Below are positions 17,409 through 27,170 of a DNA stretch of 64,000 bases, piece by piece. How positions within the stretch are numbered: the first letter of the stretch is position 1; each line of letters begins with the position of its first letter. Made by a program: the position numbers and the translations under genes. A model generated the notes under the pieces. That model had not been told where the DNA came from, did no database searches, and worked only from the letters and a program-made list of their open reading frames with translations. The stretch covers positions 228,207 to 292,206 of the forward strand of contig NZ_SZZM01000003.1 in NCBI RefSeq assembly GCF_005281615.1, written 5' to 3'. Source of the stretch: Rhodoligotrophos defluvii (lineage in GTDB: Bacteria > Pseudomonadota > Alphaproteobacteria > Rhizobiales > Im1).

Positions 17409-18899
17409 TTAGCCCGCCATGAGCTTTGCCAGGGCGACTGGCACGAGCTCGGGCAGGTCCTCGGCGATCAGCCCTGGCCCGAAGGCCGCTGCCGCTTCGC
17501 CATGCAGCCATGCCGCCATGGCTGCTGCCGGCCAGGCCGGCACATGCTGGGCGCACAGTCCCAGGATGAGCCCAGCGAGAACATCCCCGCTGCCGGCCGT
17601 GGCGAGCGTCGGGGGCGCGTTGGTGTTGACGGCGCAGCGCCCGTCAGGCGCCGCGATGACCGTGTCGGGCCCCTTCAGCAGTATGATGGCGCCGGAGCGG
17701 CGGGCCGCGGCGATCGCGCGCTCGGTCTTCGCTCGCGTGGTGTCCCACAGGTCTCCGAACACGCGCCGAAACTCGCCCTCATGGGGGGTCAGGATCACCC
17801 CTCGATCAGCACGCGCTTTGATGGCCGCGAACAGCGTCTCCGGCTCTTGGGCGAAGACGGTGAGCGCATCGGCATCCAGCACGACCATGGCGCCGCTTGC
17901 CAAGCAGGCCAGCACCTTGTCTCTGGTGCTGTTGTCGATGCCTGCTGCAGGCCCGATCAGCACCGCGTTGCGGCGCTTGTCGCCAAGCGCCGCAACCAGC
18001 GCTTCCGCATCGCCCGCTTCCAGCAGCATGATCGCCGTCAAGTGAGCGGCGAGCACGTCCAGCGCGGCCGCCTCGCCCGCCACGCTGACCAGGCCCGCAC
18101 CGACACGGAGCGCGGCACGCGCCCCCAGCCGTGCCGCGCCGGTGTGCCACTTGTCGCCCGAGACCACGACCGCATGGCCGCGAGCGTATTTGTGCCCATC
18201 CGGATCCGGCCGCGGGATGGCATCCGCCCACACGGCCGGGCCATTCTCGAACTGGTTTGGCGCTATTTCATTCAGCACCATGTCGGGGATGCCAATATCG
18301 GCGAGGTGGACGTCGCCGCAACAGGCCCGCCCCGGCATCAGCACATGTCCAGGCTTCTTACGGAAGAAGGTGACGGTTGCCGCCGCCCTGACCGCGACAC
18401 CCCTCACCTGCCCTGTCTCTCCATCGATGCCGGATGGCATGTCTATGGCCAGAATGGGCCGCCCGCTGGCATTCGCGCGCACGACCGCAGAGGCGGCAGC
18501 CCCGTCGAGAGCCCGCGACAATCCGGCGCCGAACAGGCCGTCTATGATCAAGTCAGCGCTGTCGAAGCCTCCCTGCTCCAGCGTCGCTACCGGACCGGCC
18601 CATGCCGCGGCCGCCTGGGCCGCATCGCCCTTGAGCTGCTCCATGGAGCCGAGCAATGCCAGCGACACGGCTGCGCCACCCTCGACCAGATGACGCGCCG
18701 CCACGAAGCCGTCGCCGCCGTTGTTGCCCGGGCCGCACAGCACCAGCACCCTGGCACCGGGCCAGCGTGCAGCCGCAAGCTCGGCCACTGCCGCCCCCGC
18801 GCGCTCCATCAGCAGCAAACCCGGCGTACCGGCGGCGATGGTCAGCCGGTCCGCCTCATACATCTGCCGGGGGGTCAGCAGGGCACAGCGGTTCTCCAT
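17409..18899 (-). CDS. nnr: Bifunctional NAD(P)H-hydrate epimerase / ADP-dependent dehydratase
   Basis: A 496-residue fusion that repairs hydrated NAD(P)H. The N-terminal YjeF_N epimerase half (about 1-210) contains MYEADRLTIAAG, VLVLCGPGNNGGDGFVAARHL and AIDMPSGIDGETGQ. The C-terminal ribokinase-like dehydratase half has GHAVVVSGDKWHTGAARLGARAALRVGAGLVSV, VILTPHEGEFRRVFG and the ATP/ADP-site ATAGSGDVLAGLILGL. ATG 18899 (MENRCALLT) is preferred over a TTG 15 nt upstream because GCGAGG is correctly spaced from it. Divergent from glnB, with 309 nt between. Confidence 0.96.
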   Translation of the reverse strand: MENRCALLTPRQMYEADRLTIAAGTPGLLLMERAGAAVAELAAARWPGARVLVLCGPGNNGGDGFVAARHLVEGGAAVSLALLGSMEQLKGDAAQAAAAWAGPVATLEQGGFDSADLIIDGLFGAGLSRALDGAAASAVVRANASGRPILAIDMPSGIDGETGQVRGVAVRAAATVTFFRKKPGHVLMPGRACCGDVHLADIGIPDMVLNEIAPNQFENGPAVWADAIPRPDPDGHKYARGHAVVVSGDKWHTGAARLGARAALRVGAGLVSVAGEAAALDVLAAHLTAIMLLEAGDAEALVAALGDKRRNAVLIGPAAGIDNSTRDKVLACLASGAMVVLDADALTVFAQEPETLFAAIKARADRGVILTPHEGEFRRVFGDLWDTTRAKTERAIAAARRSGAIILLKGPDTVIAAPDGRCAVNTNAPPTLATAGSGDVLAGLILGLCAQHVPAWPAAAMAAWLHGEAAAAFGPGLIAEDLPELVPVALAKLMAG

Positions 18900-18971
18900 C
18901 CGATACCTCGCCAAGCGTTGTTACATCGCCACAAGAAGAGTTGCGCATGATCGCAAGACCGTCGTGGCTAA

Positions 18972-19547
<576 letters not shown>

Positions 19548-19639
19548 CAGGAGGATCTGGATCATCGGCGTCTGCGCTCCCCCTTCGGGCGCGGGCGTTT
19601 TCACACGTTCAACTCTGAGAATTGAAAAGGGGATTATCC

Positions 19640-21058
19640 ATGGCGACCGAGCATACGCCCGAGTCCGTCCTGAAGCTGATCAAGGACAAGGAGATCAAAT
19701 TCGTCGACCTGCGCTTCACCGATCCCAAGGGCAAGCTGCAGCACGTGACGATGGATGCGGACCTTGTCGACGAAGACATGTTCGCGGAAGGCGTAGCCTT
19801 CGACGGCTCGTCCATCGTCGGCTGGAAGGCGATCAACGAGTCCGACATGATGCTGATGTTGGACCCGGAGTCGGCCCATATCGACCCGTTCTATGCGCAG
19901 GCGACCCTGGGCATCTTCTGCGACGTGCTGGAGCCGTCGACCGGCGAGGCGTATGAGCGCGACCCGCGCACCACGGCGAAGAATGCCGAGGCCTTCCTCA
20001 AGTCGAGCGGCATCGGCGACACGGTGTTCTTCGGGCCCGAGGCCGAATTCTTCATCTTCGATGACGTTCGCTTCGTCACCGATCCCTATCATTCGGCTTT
20101 CCGGGTGGATTCGAGCGAGCTGCCCACCAACACCAACACCGAATACGAGCAGGGCAATCTCGGGCATAGGCCGCGCATGAAGGGCGGCTATTTTCCGGTC
20201 AACCCGATCGACAGCTGCCAGGACATCCGCTCCGAAATGGTATCGGTTCTCTCGCAGATGGGGGTCAAGACCGAGAAGCACCACCACGAGGTGGGCGCGG
20301 CCCAGCACGAGCTCGGCATCTTCCGGGACACGCTGACCAAGATCGCCGACGGCATGCAGCTCTATAAGTATGTCGTGCACAACGTGGCCCATGCCTACGG
20401 CAAGACGGCCACCTTCATGCCGAAGCCGATCTACGGCGACAACGGCTCGGGCATGCACTGCCACCAGTCGATCTGGAAGGACGGCAAGCCGGTGTTCGCC
20501 GGCAATCAGTACGCCGACCTGTCGCTCGAGTGCCTCTACTACATCGGCGGCATCATCAAGCATGCCAAGGCACTGAACGCCTTCACCAACCCGACCACCA
20601 ATTCCTACAAGCGGCTGGTGCCGGGCTACGAGGCGCCGGTGCTGCTGGCGTACTCCTCGCGCAACCGTTCGGCCTCGTGCCGCATCCCACACACCACCTC
20701 GCCCAAGGCGAAGCGTGTGGAGGTGCGCTTTCCCGATCCTGCCGCTAACCCGTATCTTGCTTTCGCGGCGATGCTCATGGCAGGGCTCGATGGCATCCAG
20801 AACAAGATCCACCCCGGCGAACCCATGGACAAGGATCTCTACGATCTGCCGCCGGAGGAACTCAAGGAGGTGCCGCACGTGGCCGCCAGCCTCACCGAGG
20901 CGCTCGATAATCTCGAGGCCGACCACACCTTCCTGACGAAGGGCAACGTGTTCACGGAGGGCCAGATCCAGGCCTATATCGCCATTCGCCGGGCCGAGCA
21001 GGAGCGCTTCCAGATGACGCCGCACCCGGTCGAGTACGATATGTATTACAGCGTGTGA
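19640..21058 (+). CDS. glnA: Type I glutamine synthetase
   Basis: A 472-residue GSI. The beta-grasp domain is followed by the DGSS loop ([10 protein letters not shown]), metal ligands in [11 protein letters not shown], the ATP-binding [18 protein letters not shown] and NRSASCRIP. The adenylylation Tyr is Tyr401 in DLYDLPPEE. It makes glutamine from glutamate and ammonia. ATG 19640 has AAAGGGG upstream and gives the usual N-terminus; a TTG 18 nt earlier in the same frame is less likely. The glnB-glnA gap contains a modest GCGC-rich hairpin but no clear separate promoter. Confidence 0.98.
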   Translation: MATEHTPESVLKLIKDKEIKFVDLRFTDPKGKLQHVTMDADLVDEDMFAEGVAFDGSSIVGWKAINESDMMLMLDPESAHIDPFYAQATLGIFCDVLEPSTGEAYERDPRTTAKNAEAFLKSSGIGDTVFFGPEAEFFIFDDVRFVTDPYHSAFRVDSSELPTNTNTEYEQGNLGHRPRMKGGYFPVNPIDSCQDIRSEMVSVLSQMGVKTEKHHHEVGAAQHELGIFRDTLTKIADGMQLYKYVVHNVAHAYGKTATFMPKPIYGDNGSGMHCHQSIWKDGKPVFAGNQYADLSLECLYYIGGIIKHAKALNAFTNPTTNSYKRLVPGYEAPVLLAYSSRNRSASCRIPHTTSPKAKRVEVRFPDPAANPYLAFAAMLMAGLDGIQNKIHPGEPMDKDLYDLPPEELKEVPHVAASLTEALDNLEADHTFLTKGNVFTEGQIQAYIAIRRAEQERFQMTPHPVEYDMYYSV

Positions 21059-21492
21059 TCACCCTTACGGGTATCGCGCTCAACGCCAACTGGCATCCGG
21101 CCTTGTGCCGGATGCCGCCAGCAAGCGCAGGCTGACCCTGCGCTGAGCCTCGGCACCGCCATACGCGGCCCGACGCGGCCCGCCTTCCCACTGCGAAGGC
21201 ACGATCACCCCGCGGCTATGTGACCATAGCGGGCGGGCGAAGCATCCGATGGGGAGCGCCGCGGGTCTTGCGTCAGGCGGCCGGCCCGCGGCGTCCATAG
21301 GCCCCATACGGCGCTCAGTTCACTGCCGGCCACCGCTGGCCGAGGCGCCCGTGAGTCTCAACGAGAACCTGCCACCGCCCAGCGGGCACGTTCCCGATCA
21401 CTTGCGGCCGGCAGCGGCGGAAGACGGACCCGCCGATGCAGACATACCCGGCCGCTCAGGCGAAAAGCCCAGCCGAGCCTTTGGCCGCCGCC
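21059..21492. other. Region downstream of glnA with two strong hairpins
   Basis: GGCATCCGGC (21092-21101) pairs perfectly with GCCGGATGCC (21107-21116), and immediately after, AGCGCAGG (21124-21131) pairs with CCTGCGCT (21137-21144). Neither has a U-tract, so they are transcript-end or stabilising structures and not a textbook terminator. The remaining 350 bp show no gene that can be supported. Confidence 0.5.
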
Positions 21493-21789
21493 TCAGGTCT
21501 TGACCAGCATCTTCTTGAGAAGCCCGGCGGCAAGCGTGAGAATGGCACCGCCGGCGCCACCGCCTACCAGGCTCGTCACAATAGACCCAAGGTCGAGGCC
21601 TGCCGCACCGGCTCCACTGCTGGCGGCCAGAACCGCCTGCAAGATCTGTCCGAGCACACCACCACCGACCAGGCCGGCGACTGAATTGCCCACCGGCCCG
21701 AGGCTGGCTGTTTTGGCGGCTGCACCAGCAGCATGGCCGCCGATAAGTCCGGCGATGAGCTGGAGGATGAGAGGCACCAGGTTTTCCAT
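21493..21789 (-). CDS. Gly/Ala-rich hydrophobic membrane protein, conserved hypothetical
   Basis: A 98-residue protein composed largely of Gly, Ala and aliphatic residues: MENLVPLILQLIAGLIGGHAAG, then VAGLVGGGVLGQIL and IVTSLVGGGAGGAILTLAAGLLKKML. The pattern implies several membrane-inserting or glycine-zipper helices. Proteins of this length and pattern recur in Proteobacteria without assigned function. AGGATA precedes ATG 21789. Confidence 0.75.
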   Translation of the reverse strand: MENLVPLILQLIAGLIGGHAAGAAAKTASLGPVGNSVAGLVGGGVLGQILQAVLAASSGAGAAGLDLGSIVTSLVGGGAGGAILTLAAGLLKKMLVKT

Positions 21790-21976
21790 GTCCGTATCCT
21801 GTTCTAGGTGTTAGACCAAGCAAAACCGCCCAAGCACCTTATTTCTTCAGGTGCCTGGAACTACTCATCACCAACACAAACTTGTAAAGACTACGATAAC
21901 GCGTGTAGATCGGTGCTACACAACGTGGCGCAACGGGAGAAAAAGTTGGCGCCCGCCTCAACAACCGGACTGTCGT

Positions 21977-22153
21977 TCAGGTCTCGTCGACGATTTGTGC
22001 GTCAGGACCGTTCTTCCTGATGGAATCGATCGCGTTCTGCGCCGAAGCTTTGGACTTATAGCCTTCCGTCGAGAAGATCGTTTCGGCATTATATTTGAAA
22101 TTGACGCGATACTCGCCCTTCTTGTCCTTAGAGATAACAAACTTATGGGCCAT
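21977..22153 (-). CDS. YegP-like DUF1508 protein
   Basis: A 58-residue protein starting MAHKFVISKDKKGEYRVNFK and continuing AETIFSTEGYKSKASAQNAIDSIRKNG, the DUF1508 (UPF0339/YegP) repeat in a single copy. The family is small, soluble and of unknown function, sometimes linked to stress. ATG 22153 has a very strong GAGGGGG site. Local base composition is more AT-rich than its neighbours. A hairpin with GCACCT/AGGTGC arms near 21833-21853 lies downstream. Confidence 0.85.
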   Translation of the reverse strand: MAHKFVISKDKKGEYRVNFKYNAETIFSTEGYKSKASAQNAIDSIRKNGPDAQIVDET

Positions 22154-22406
22154 GTCAGATCCCCCTCTTGGCTGGCCAACAGGACGGGCACAGCGTCTAA
22201 TGAGATTTCGAAAATGTCAATAACGGGTGCGCAACGGAATGTGCAAAGCGCCGCCTCGTCCTAAGGATTGGCGCACAGCAACGTTGAACTATTACATAGA
22301 TCCCCGTCTTATTCCACCGGCATTGCGCGCCGGGAGACCTGCGCCAGAAAAAACGATCGGGCGTGGCAAATGCTACACAGGTGCGGGCGTGAGCAGACGC
22401 GAGTTT

Positions 22407-22967
22407 TCAATATGCCGCGTCGAAGTAATCTTCAGCCGTCATAGAATAGATGTAGACATCCGTCCTGAGCCCATTGCCGACATACTGGTCCTGGGCAAAG
22501 CGCTCGCGCCGCATGCCGATTTTTTCCATGATGCGGATGGAGGCTTCGTTCTCTGCGAAGGCCTTGGCCCACATGCGCGAGCAGCCCAGCCGCTCGAACC
22601 CGATGGCGACCAAGGCTTGGCCGATTTCGGTTGCGAAGCCCCGGCGCCACAAATCGGGATGCACCCCCCAACCGATCTCCGCCGATTGCGGCCTGTTCAG
22701 TTGGATGAAGCCGTCACCGATCACGTGACCGGTAGCCTTGAGCTCGGCAGCCAGGTGGTAGAGCGTGCGGTTGGGGCTCATCTGCCGCCGTAGCGAGCGG
22801 GCGACGAAGCCTTGCACATCCGCCGCCGAGCTGTAGCGCACTGCGACATGGCGCTGGAAGTCCTTGCGCAGCATATAGGCCGCGAAGGCGCGCGCGTCCC
22901 GGGCGCGGATTTCACGCAGTGTCAGTGCCTTGGTCTCGACGCGTGTGATCTGCAGTGCTGCACGCAT
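22407..22967 (-). CDS. GNAT family N-acetyltransferase (RimJ/RimL-like)
   Basis: A 186-residue GNAT protein. LTLREIRARDARAFAAYM begins the fold, IGDGFIQL and AEIGWGVHPDLWRRGFATEIGQALVAIGFERLG form the acetyl-CoA binding core, and AFAENEASIRIMEKIGMRRE closes it, as in RimJ/RimL-type transferases that act on protein N-termini or small amines. The substrate is unknown. It stands alone on the minus strand. Confidence 0.9.
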   Translation of the reverse strand: MRAALQITRVETKALTLREIRARDARAFAAYMLRKDFQRHVAVRYSSAADVQGFVARSLRRQMSPNRTLYHLAAELKATGHVIGDGFIQLNRPQSAEIGWGVHPDLWRRGFATEIGQALVAIGFERLGCSRMWAKAFAENEASIRIMEKIGMRRERFAQDQYVGNGLRTDVYIYSMTAEDYFDAAY

Positions 22968-23383
22968 CCGGGCCCTCCTCCTGTTCCGCTTGGGACGCTG
23001 TCTGCATCCAGGCGGCCCATCTCCATAGTACTCACCAACGCGCCCAGGTGTCGAGGGTAACGTCTATTCAGAATCATGGGATAGGCGCGACCGTTGCGAG
23101 GCCGACACTTTGCCTATCGCTTGCGCCGAATACCTCCCTCGCCGCAGCCGCCTCTCCGGAGTCTTGCGCTCGTCTGGCACTTTGCCCTGCGGGACGATGC
23201 TCTTCTTCTGCCGAGACGTGAGGCTTGCAAGAACAGGAAAGCGGAATTTCGATGTTTCGCTGTCCCATTTGCCTGGAAAAGTTTGACAAACAGCGCGCGA
23301 TAATTATCTATCCGCCAGAAGCTTGCGCCCGGCGCTGCTGCCGGAGCGCCTCAGCGCAATCATCGGACAAGCTGCTACACCAT
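22968..23383. other. Leader region of the DEAD-box gene with promoter
   Basis: No gene is supported. TTGACA at 23283-23288 and TATCTA at 23305-23310 (16-bp spacing) form a good sigma-70 promoter. Transcription would begin near 23317, inside a 53-codon open extension of the downstream helicase frame, which argues against that extension being translated. Nothing else was recognised. Confidence 0.5.
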
Positions 23384-24847
23384 ATGAGCTTTGATGACCT
23401 TGGACTAAGCCCTAGGGTTTTGGATGCCGTAAAGGCGGCGGGCTATAGCGAGCCGACGCCCATTCAGGCCCAAGCCATCCCGCCGGCCCTGGCGCATCGG
23501 GATGTTCTGGGCCTTGCCCAGACCGGATCCGGCAAGACAGCCGCATTCACCTTGCCAATGCTGACCCTGCTCGAGCGGGGCCGCGCCCGCGCCCGGATGC
23601 CGCGGGCCCTCATCCTCGAGCCGACCCGTGAATTGGCGGCCCAGGTCTACGACGCGTTCGAAACCTTCGGCAAGAATCACAGGATGACCGTCGCCTTGCT
23701 GATCGGCGGGATTTCCTTTGCCGAGCAGAACCGCAAGATCGACCGCGGTGCCGATGTGGTGATCGCCACGCCGGGCCGGCTCATGGACCACTTCAAGAAT
23801 GGCAAGCTGCTCTTGAACGGCATCGAGCTGTTCGTGGTCGACGAGGCGGACCGCATGCTCGATATGGGGTTCATCCCGGACATCGAGGAAATCTGCAAGA
23901 TGCTGCCGCTGACCCGGCAGACCTTGTTTTTCTCGGCCACCATGCCGCCGGAAATCCAGCGGCTGACCTCGACCTTTCTGCAGAACCCGACACGGGTCGA
24001 AGCCGCCCCGCCTGCATCCACCGCCGCATCCATCGTGCAGCGGCTTGTGCACGCCCCCTCCGATCCCGCCTCGAAGCGCGAATGCCTGCGCAAGCTGCTG
24101 CAGAGCCAGGAGAGCACGATCAACAACGCCATCGTCTTCTCCAACCGCAAGGACACGGTTAAGGTGCTGGAGAAGTCCATGCGCAAGCACGGCTACAATG
24201 CAGCCGCCCTGCATGGCGATATGGATCAGCACAGCCGGCTGCAGACTTTGGACAAGTTCCGCTCGGGCGAGATCACCTATCTCATCGCGTCCGACGTGGC
24301 GGCGCGCGGCCTCGACATTCCCGCAGTGAGCCATGTCTTCAACTATGACGTGCCGGTGCATGCGGAAGATTACGTGCACCGGATCGGACGCACGGGCCGG
24401 GCCGGCCGCGAAGGCTTCGCCTTCACCCTGGCGACCCGGCACGAGACCAAGGCCTTGGCGGCGATCCAGAAGCTGATCCGCAAGACCATCGAGTGGGAAG
24501 GCCCGGAGATGGATCCGGCAAGCGAGCCGGCCGGGTTCGAGCACCGCCAGGGCGAACGCCGCGGCGGCAAGCGCGGCAAGCCTGAGGGACGCAAGACCGA
24601 CGAGCGCCCGACGCGCGAAGGCAAAGGTCAGCGGCGCGGCCGGCGCGACCAGGACCGCGAAAACGTGGTCGAGCTCGCGGCGGAGCGCAAGGGGGAACAC
24701 GGCACGCAGGGCCGCTCCTCTGGTGGGGATGAGCAGCGTCCACGCCGCAATGGCCGCCAGCGCGATCACGAGATTGGCGCGATCGAGGGCGGCTTGAGCT
24801 TCCAGCACCAGGAAATTCCGGCTTTTCTGCTGCGCTCGGTGCGGTAG
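23384..24847 (+). CDS. DEAD-box ATP-dependent RNA helicase (RhlE-type)
   Basis: A 487-residue helicase. The Q motif lies in YSEPTPIQAQAIP, followed by motif I AQTGSGKT, motif Ia PTRELAAQ, motif II VVDEADRMLD, motif III SAT, and in the second domain ALHGDMDQHSR, SDVAARGLDIP and HRIGRTGRAGR. The C-terminal 110 residues are basic and low-complexity (GERRGGKRGKPEGRK, RRGRRDQDRE), a typical RNA-binding tail. It remodels RNA, probably in ribosome assembly or mRNA decay. ATG 23384 (MSFDDLGLS) is chosen: the frame is open to a TTG at 23225, but a promoter lies within that extension. Confidence 0.95.
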   Translation: MSFDDLGLSPRVLDAVKAAGYSEPTPIQAQAIPPALAHRDVLGLAQTGSGKTAAFTLPMLTLLERGRARARMPRALILEPTRELAAQVYDAFETFGKNHRMTVALLIGGISFAEQNRKIDRGADVVIATPGRLMDHFKNGKLLLNGIELFVVDEADRMLDMGFIPDIEEICKMLPLTRQTLFFSATMPPEIQRLTSTFLQNPTRVEAAPPASTAASIVQRLVHAPSDPASKRECLRKLLQSQESTINNAIVFSNRKDTVKVLEKSMRKHGYNAAALHGDMDQHSRLQTLDKFRSGEITYLIASDVAARGLDIPAVSHVFNYDVPVHAEDYVHRIGRTGRAGREGFAFTLATRHETKALAAIQKLIRKTIEWEGPEMDPASEPAGFEHRQGERRGGKRGKPEGRKTDERPTREGKGQRRGRRDQDRENVVELAAERKGEHGTQGRSSGGDEQRPRRNGRQRDHEIGAIEGGLSFQHQEIPAFLLRSVR

Positions 24848-24871
24848 GTCGGCAGCAGCGCCCGCTATCCC

Positions 24872-25678
24872 TTACCTCGTCCACAGCGCGTGGAAGTGAT
24901 GCACCGGTCCGTGGCCGTGGCCGACCTCCAGCTGGTCGGCGGCGGCGATCGCCTCGGTAAGATAAGCCTTTGCCCCAGCAATCGCATCGTCCAGCGGCTT
25001 ACCCCTGGCCAGCAGCGCGGCGATCGCCGAGGACAAGGTGCAGCCAGTGCCGTGCGTATTGTCCGTGATACGGCGAGTCGCGCGGAACATCCGCTGGCCT
25101 GAGGCGGTGACCAGCAGATCCGGGCTGTCCGCTGCATCGAGATGGCCGCCCTTCAGCAGCACCGCTTGGGCGCCGCGGTCACGCACCGCCCGCGCGATCG
25201 CCGGCATCTCGGCTTCGCTCACCGCGCCCGACCAGCCGCCCAGGACCATGGCTTCCGGCAGATTGGGCGTGACCAGCGTCGCGAGCGGCAAGAGCTGGTC
25301 GATCAGGGCGCCGATCGCCTCCGCGTGCAGCAGCCGGTCGCCGCTCTTGGCCACCATGACCGGATCGAGCACCACGTGCCGCGGCTCATAGCGCCGCAAG
25401 CCAGCCGCAACCGCGGCGATCGTGTCCACCCGGCTCAGCATCCCGATCTTAACGGCCGCGATCTCCAAGTCCTGGAACACCGCATCGAGCTGCGCCGTCA
25501 CCATATCGGCGGCCACATCGGCAACGCCGCTGACGCCGCGCGTGTTCTGGGCCGTGATGGCGGTGATGACCGATGCCCCGTAGACGCCAAGCGCGGAGAA
25601 GGTCTTGAGATCCGCCTGAATGCCAGCCCCGCCGCCCGAATCCGAGCCGGCGATGGTGAGCGCGATCGGTATGGCCAT
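24872..25678 (-). CDS. thiD: Hydroxymethylpyrimidine/phosphomethylpyrimidine kinase
   Basis: A 268-residue ribokinase-fold ThiD. ALTIAGSDSGGGAGIQADLKTFSALGVYG is the diagnostic N-terminus, KIGML and VLDPVMVAKSGDRLL form the centre, LVTPNLPEA follows, and NTHGTGCTLSSAIAALLARG is the anion-hole/catalytic Asp region (here GTGC). It phosphorylates HMP twice for thiamine synthesis. No TPP riboswitch-like sequence was seen upstream. Confidence 0.96.
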   Translation of the reverse strand: MAIPIALTIAGSDSGGGAGIQADLKTFSALGVYGASVITAITAQNTRGVSGVADVAADMVTAQLDAVFQDLEIAAVKIGMLSRVDTIAAVAAGLRRYEPRHVVLDPVMVAKSGDRLLHAEAIGALIDQLLPLATLVTPNLPEAMVLGGWSGAVSEAEMPAIARAVRDRGAQAVLLKGGHLDAADSPDLLVTASGQRMFRATRRITDNTHGTGCTLSSAIAALLARGKPLDDAIAGAKAYLTEAIAAADQLEVGHGHGPVHHFHALWTR

Positions 25679-25847
25679 GGAGCGCGAAATCCTGATCCTT
25701 GTTGCAGAAGCGCCCCCTGGCGCATTTCATGTGCCTTCGCTTTAGGCGGTTGCCGGCCTCAGCACAATAGCGGGCTGCCTCCATTGAGCCCTGGGGCTTG
25801 ATTTGCTAAGCAGCGGCCGTGCCTTCATGGAAGCGAGTTTGCCGCCG

Positions 25848-27152
25848 ATGATCCCCCGTTACACGCGCCCCGAAATGGCTTTGATCTGGTCACCCCAGAC
25901 CAAGTTTCAAATCTGGTTCGAGATTGAAGCCCATGCGCTCGACGCCATGGCGGAGCTCGGCTTGGTGCCGAAGGAGACAGCCAAAACCCTGTGGGAGAAA
26001 GCGCGCGGGGTGCGGTTCGACGTGGAGCGCATCGACGAGATCGAGCGCGAGGTGAAGCACGATGTCATCGCCTTCCTCACCCACCTCGCGGAGATCGTCG
26101 GACCGGAAGCCCGCTTCGTTCACCAGGGCATGACCTCGTCCGACGTGCTCGACACCTGCCTGAATGTGCAGCTGGTCAAGGCGACCGACCTGTTACTGGC
26201 TGATCTCGACGGCCTGCTTGCGGCCCTTCAGCGCCGTGCCATCGAGCACAAGTACACCCCGGTGATCGGCCGCAGCCATGGCATCCATGCCGAACCGACC
26301 ACCTTCGGTATCAAGCTCGCCACCTTCCATGCGGAGTTTGCCCGCGCCCGCGCGCGGCTGACCCGTGCCAGAGAGGAGGTGGCGACCTGCGCCATCTCCG
26401 GCGCGGTCGGCACCTTCGCCAATATAGACCCCCGCGTTGAAGCCCACGTGGCCAAAGCCATGGGCCTGAAGCCCGAACCCGTATCGACCCAGGTGATCCC
26501 GCGCGACCGGCACGCCATGTACTTCGCCACGCTTGGTGTGATCGCCAGTTCGGTCGAGCGCCTGGCAACCGAAGTCCGCCACATGCAGCGCACCGAGGTG
26601 CTCGAGGCGGAGGAGTATTTCTCCGCTGGCCAGAAGGGCTCCTCCGCCATGCCGCACAAGCGCAACCCGGTGCTGACCGAAAACCTCACCGGCCTTGCCC
26701 GCCTCATTCGGTCGGCCGTTGTGCCAGCCATGGAGAACGTGGCCCTCTGGCACGAACGCGACATCTCCCATTCCTCTGTCGAACGGGGCATCGCACCAGA
26801 TGCCACCGTGCATCTGGACTTCGCCCTCGCTCGCCTCACCAACGTGGTGGACAAGCTGGTGGTCTATCCCGAGAACATGCAGCGCAATCTGGACCAGCTG
26901 GGTGGCCTCATCCATTCGCAACGGGTGCTCCTGGCCCTCATTGCCGCGGGCGCCCAGCGCGAGGACGCCTATCGCATGGTCCAGCGCAACGCCATGCCGG
27001 TCTGGCGTGGGGAAGGAAACTTCCTCGACCTCCTCAAGAAAGACCCGGAAGTCTCGGCATTGCTGAGCGAATCAGCCCTCGAGGAGCAGTTCGACCTGGA
27101 TTACCACCTGAAGCATGTGGACACGATCTTCGCCCGCGTCTTCGGCGAATAG
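25848..27152 (+). CDS. purB: Adenylosuccinate lyase
   Basis: A 434-residue PurB that cleaves SAICAR and adenylosuccinate to AICAR and AMP with release of fumarate. Signatures include MIPRYTRPEMALIWS at the start, HDVIAFLTHLAE, HQGMTSSDVLDT (catalytic-site segment), GRSHGIHAEPTTFG and the flexible loop GSSAMPHKRNPVLTENL. ATG 25848 matches the family start; ATG 25827 and a further upstream start lack homology. It stands alone on the plus strand, about 2.7 kb from the purCSQL cluster. Confidence 0.97.
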   Translation: MIPRYTRPEMALIWSPQTKFQIWFEIEAHALDAMAELGLVPKETAKTLWEKARGVRFDVERIDEIEREVKHDVIAFLTHLAEIVGPEARFVHQGMTSSDVLDTCLNVQLVKATDLLLADLDGLLAALQRRAIEHKYTPVIGRSHGIHAEPTTFGIKLATFHAEFARARARLTRAREEVATCAISGAVGTFANIDPRVEAHVAKAMGLKPEPVSTQVIPRDRHAMYFATLGVIASSVERLATEVRHMQRTEVLEAEEYFSAGQKGSSAMPHKRNPVLTENLTGLARLIRSAVVPAMENVALWHERDISHSSVERGIAPDATVHLDFALARLTNVVDKLVVYPENMQRNLDQLGGLIHSQRVLLALIAAGAQREDAYRMVQRNAMPVWRGEGNFLDLLKKDPEVSALLSESALEEQFDLDYHLKHVDTIFARVFGE

Positions 27153-27170
27153 CCGCTGCCCACCAGAACA

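Noticed and set aside
17190-18950. A 586-codon plus-strand open frame opposite the NAD(P)HX repair gene
   Set aside because: The minus-strand protein has complete YjeF_N and dehydratase motifs; the opposite frame is Arg/His-rich without any domain.
21249-21503. An 84-codon plus-strand frame after glnA
   Set aside because: It overlaps the end of the convergent Gly/Ala-rich gene, has no ribosome-binding site and shows no recognisable sequence.
25679-25847. Possible TPP riboswitch before thiD
   Set aside because: The conserved CUGAGA and ACCUGA-type core segments of the thi box were not found in the leader.
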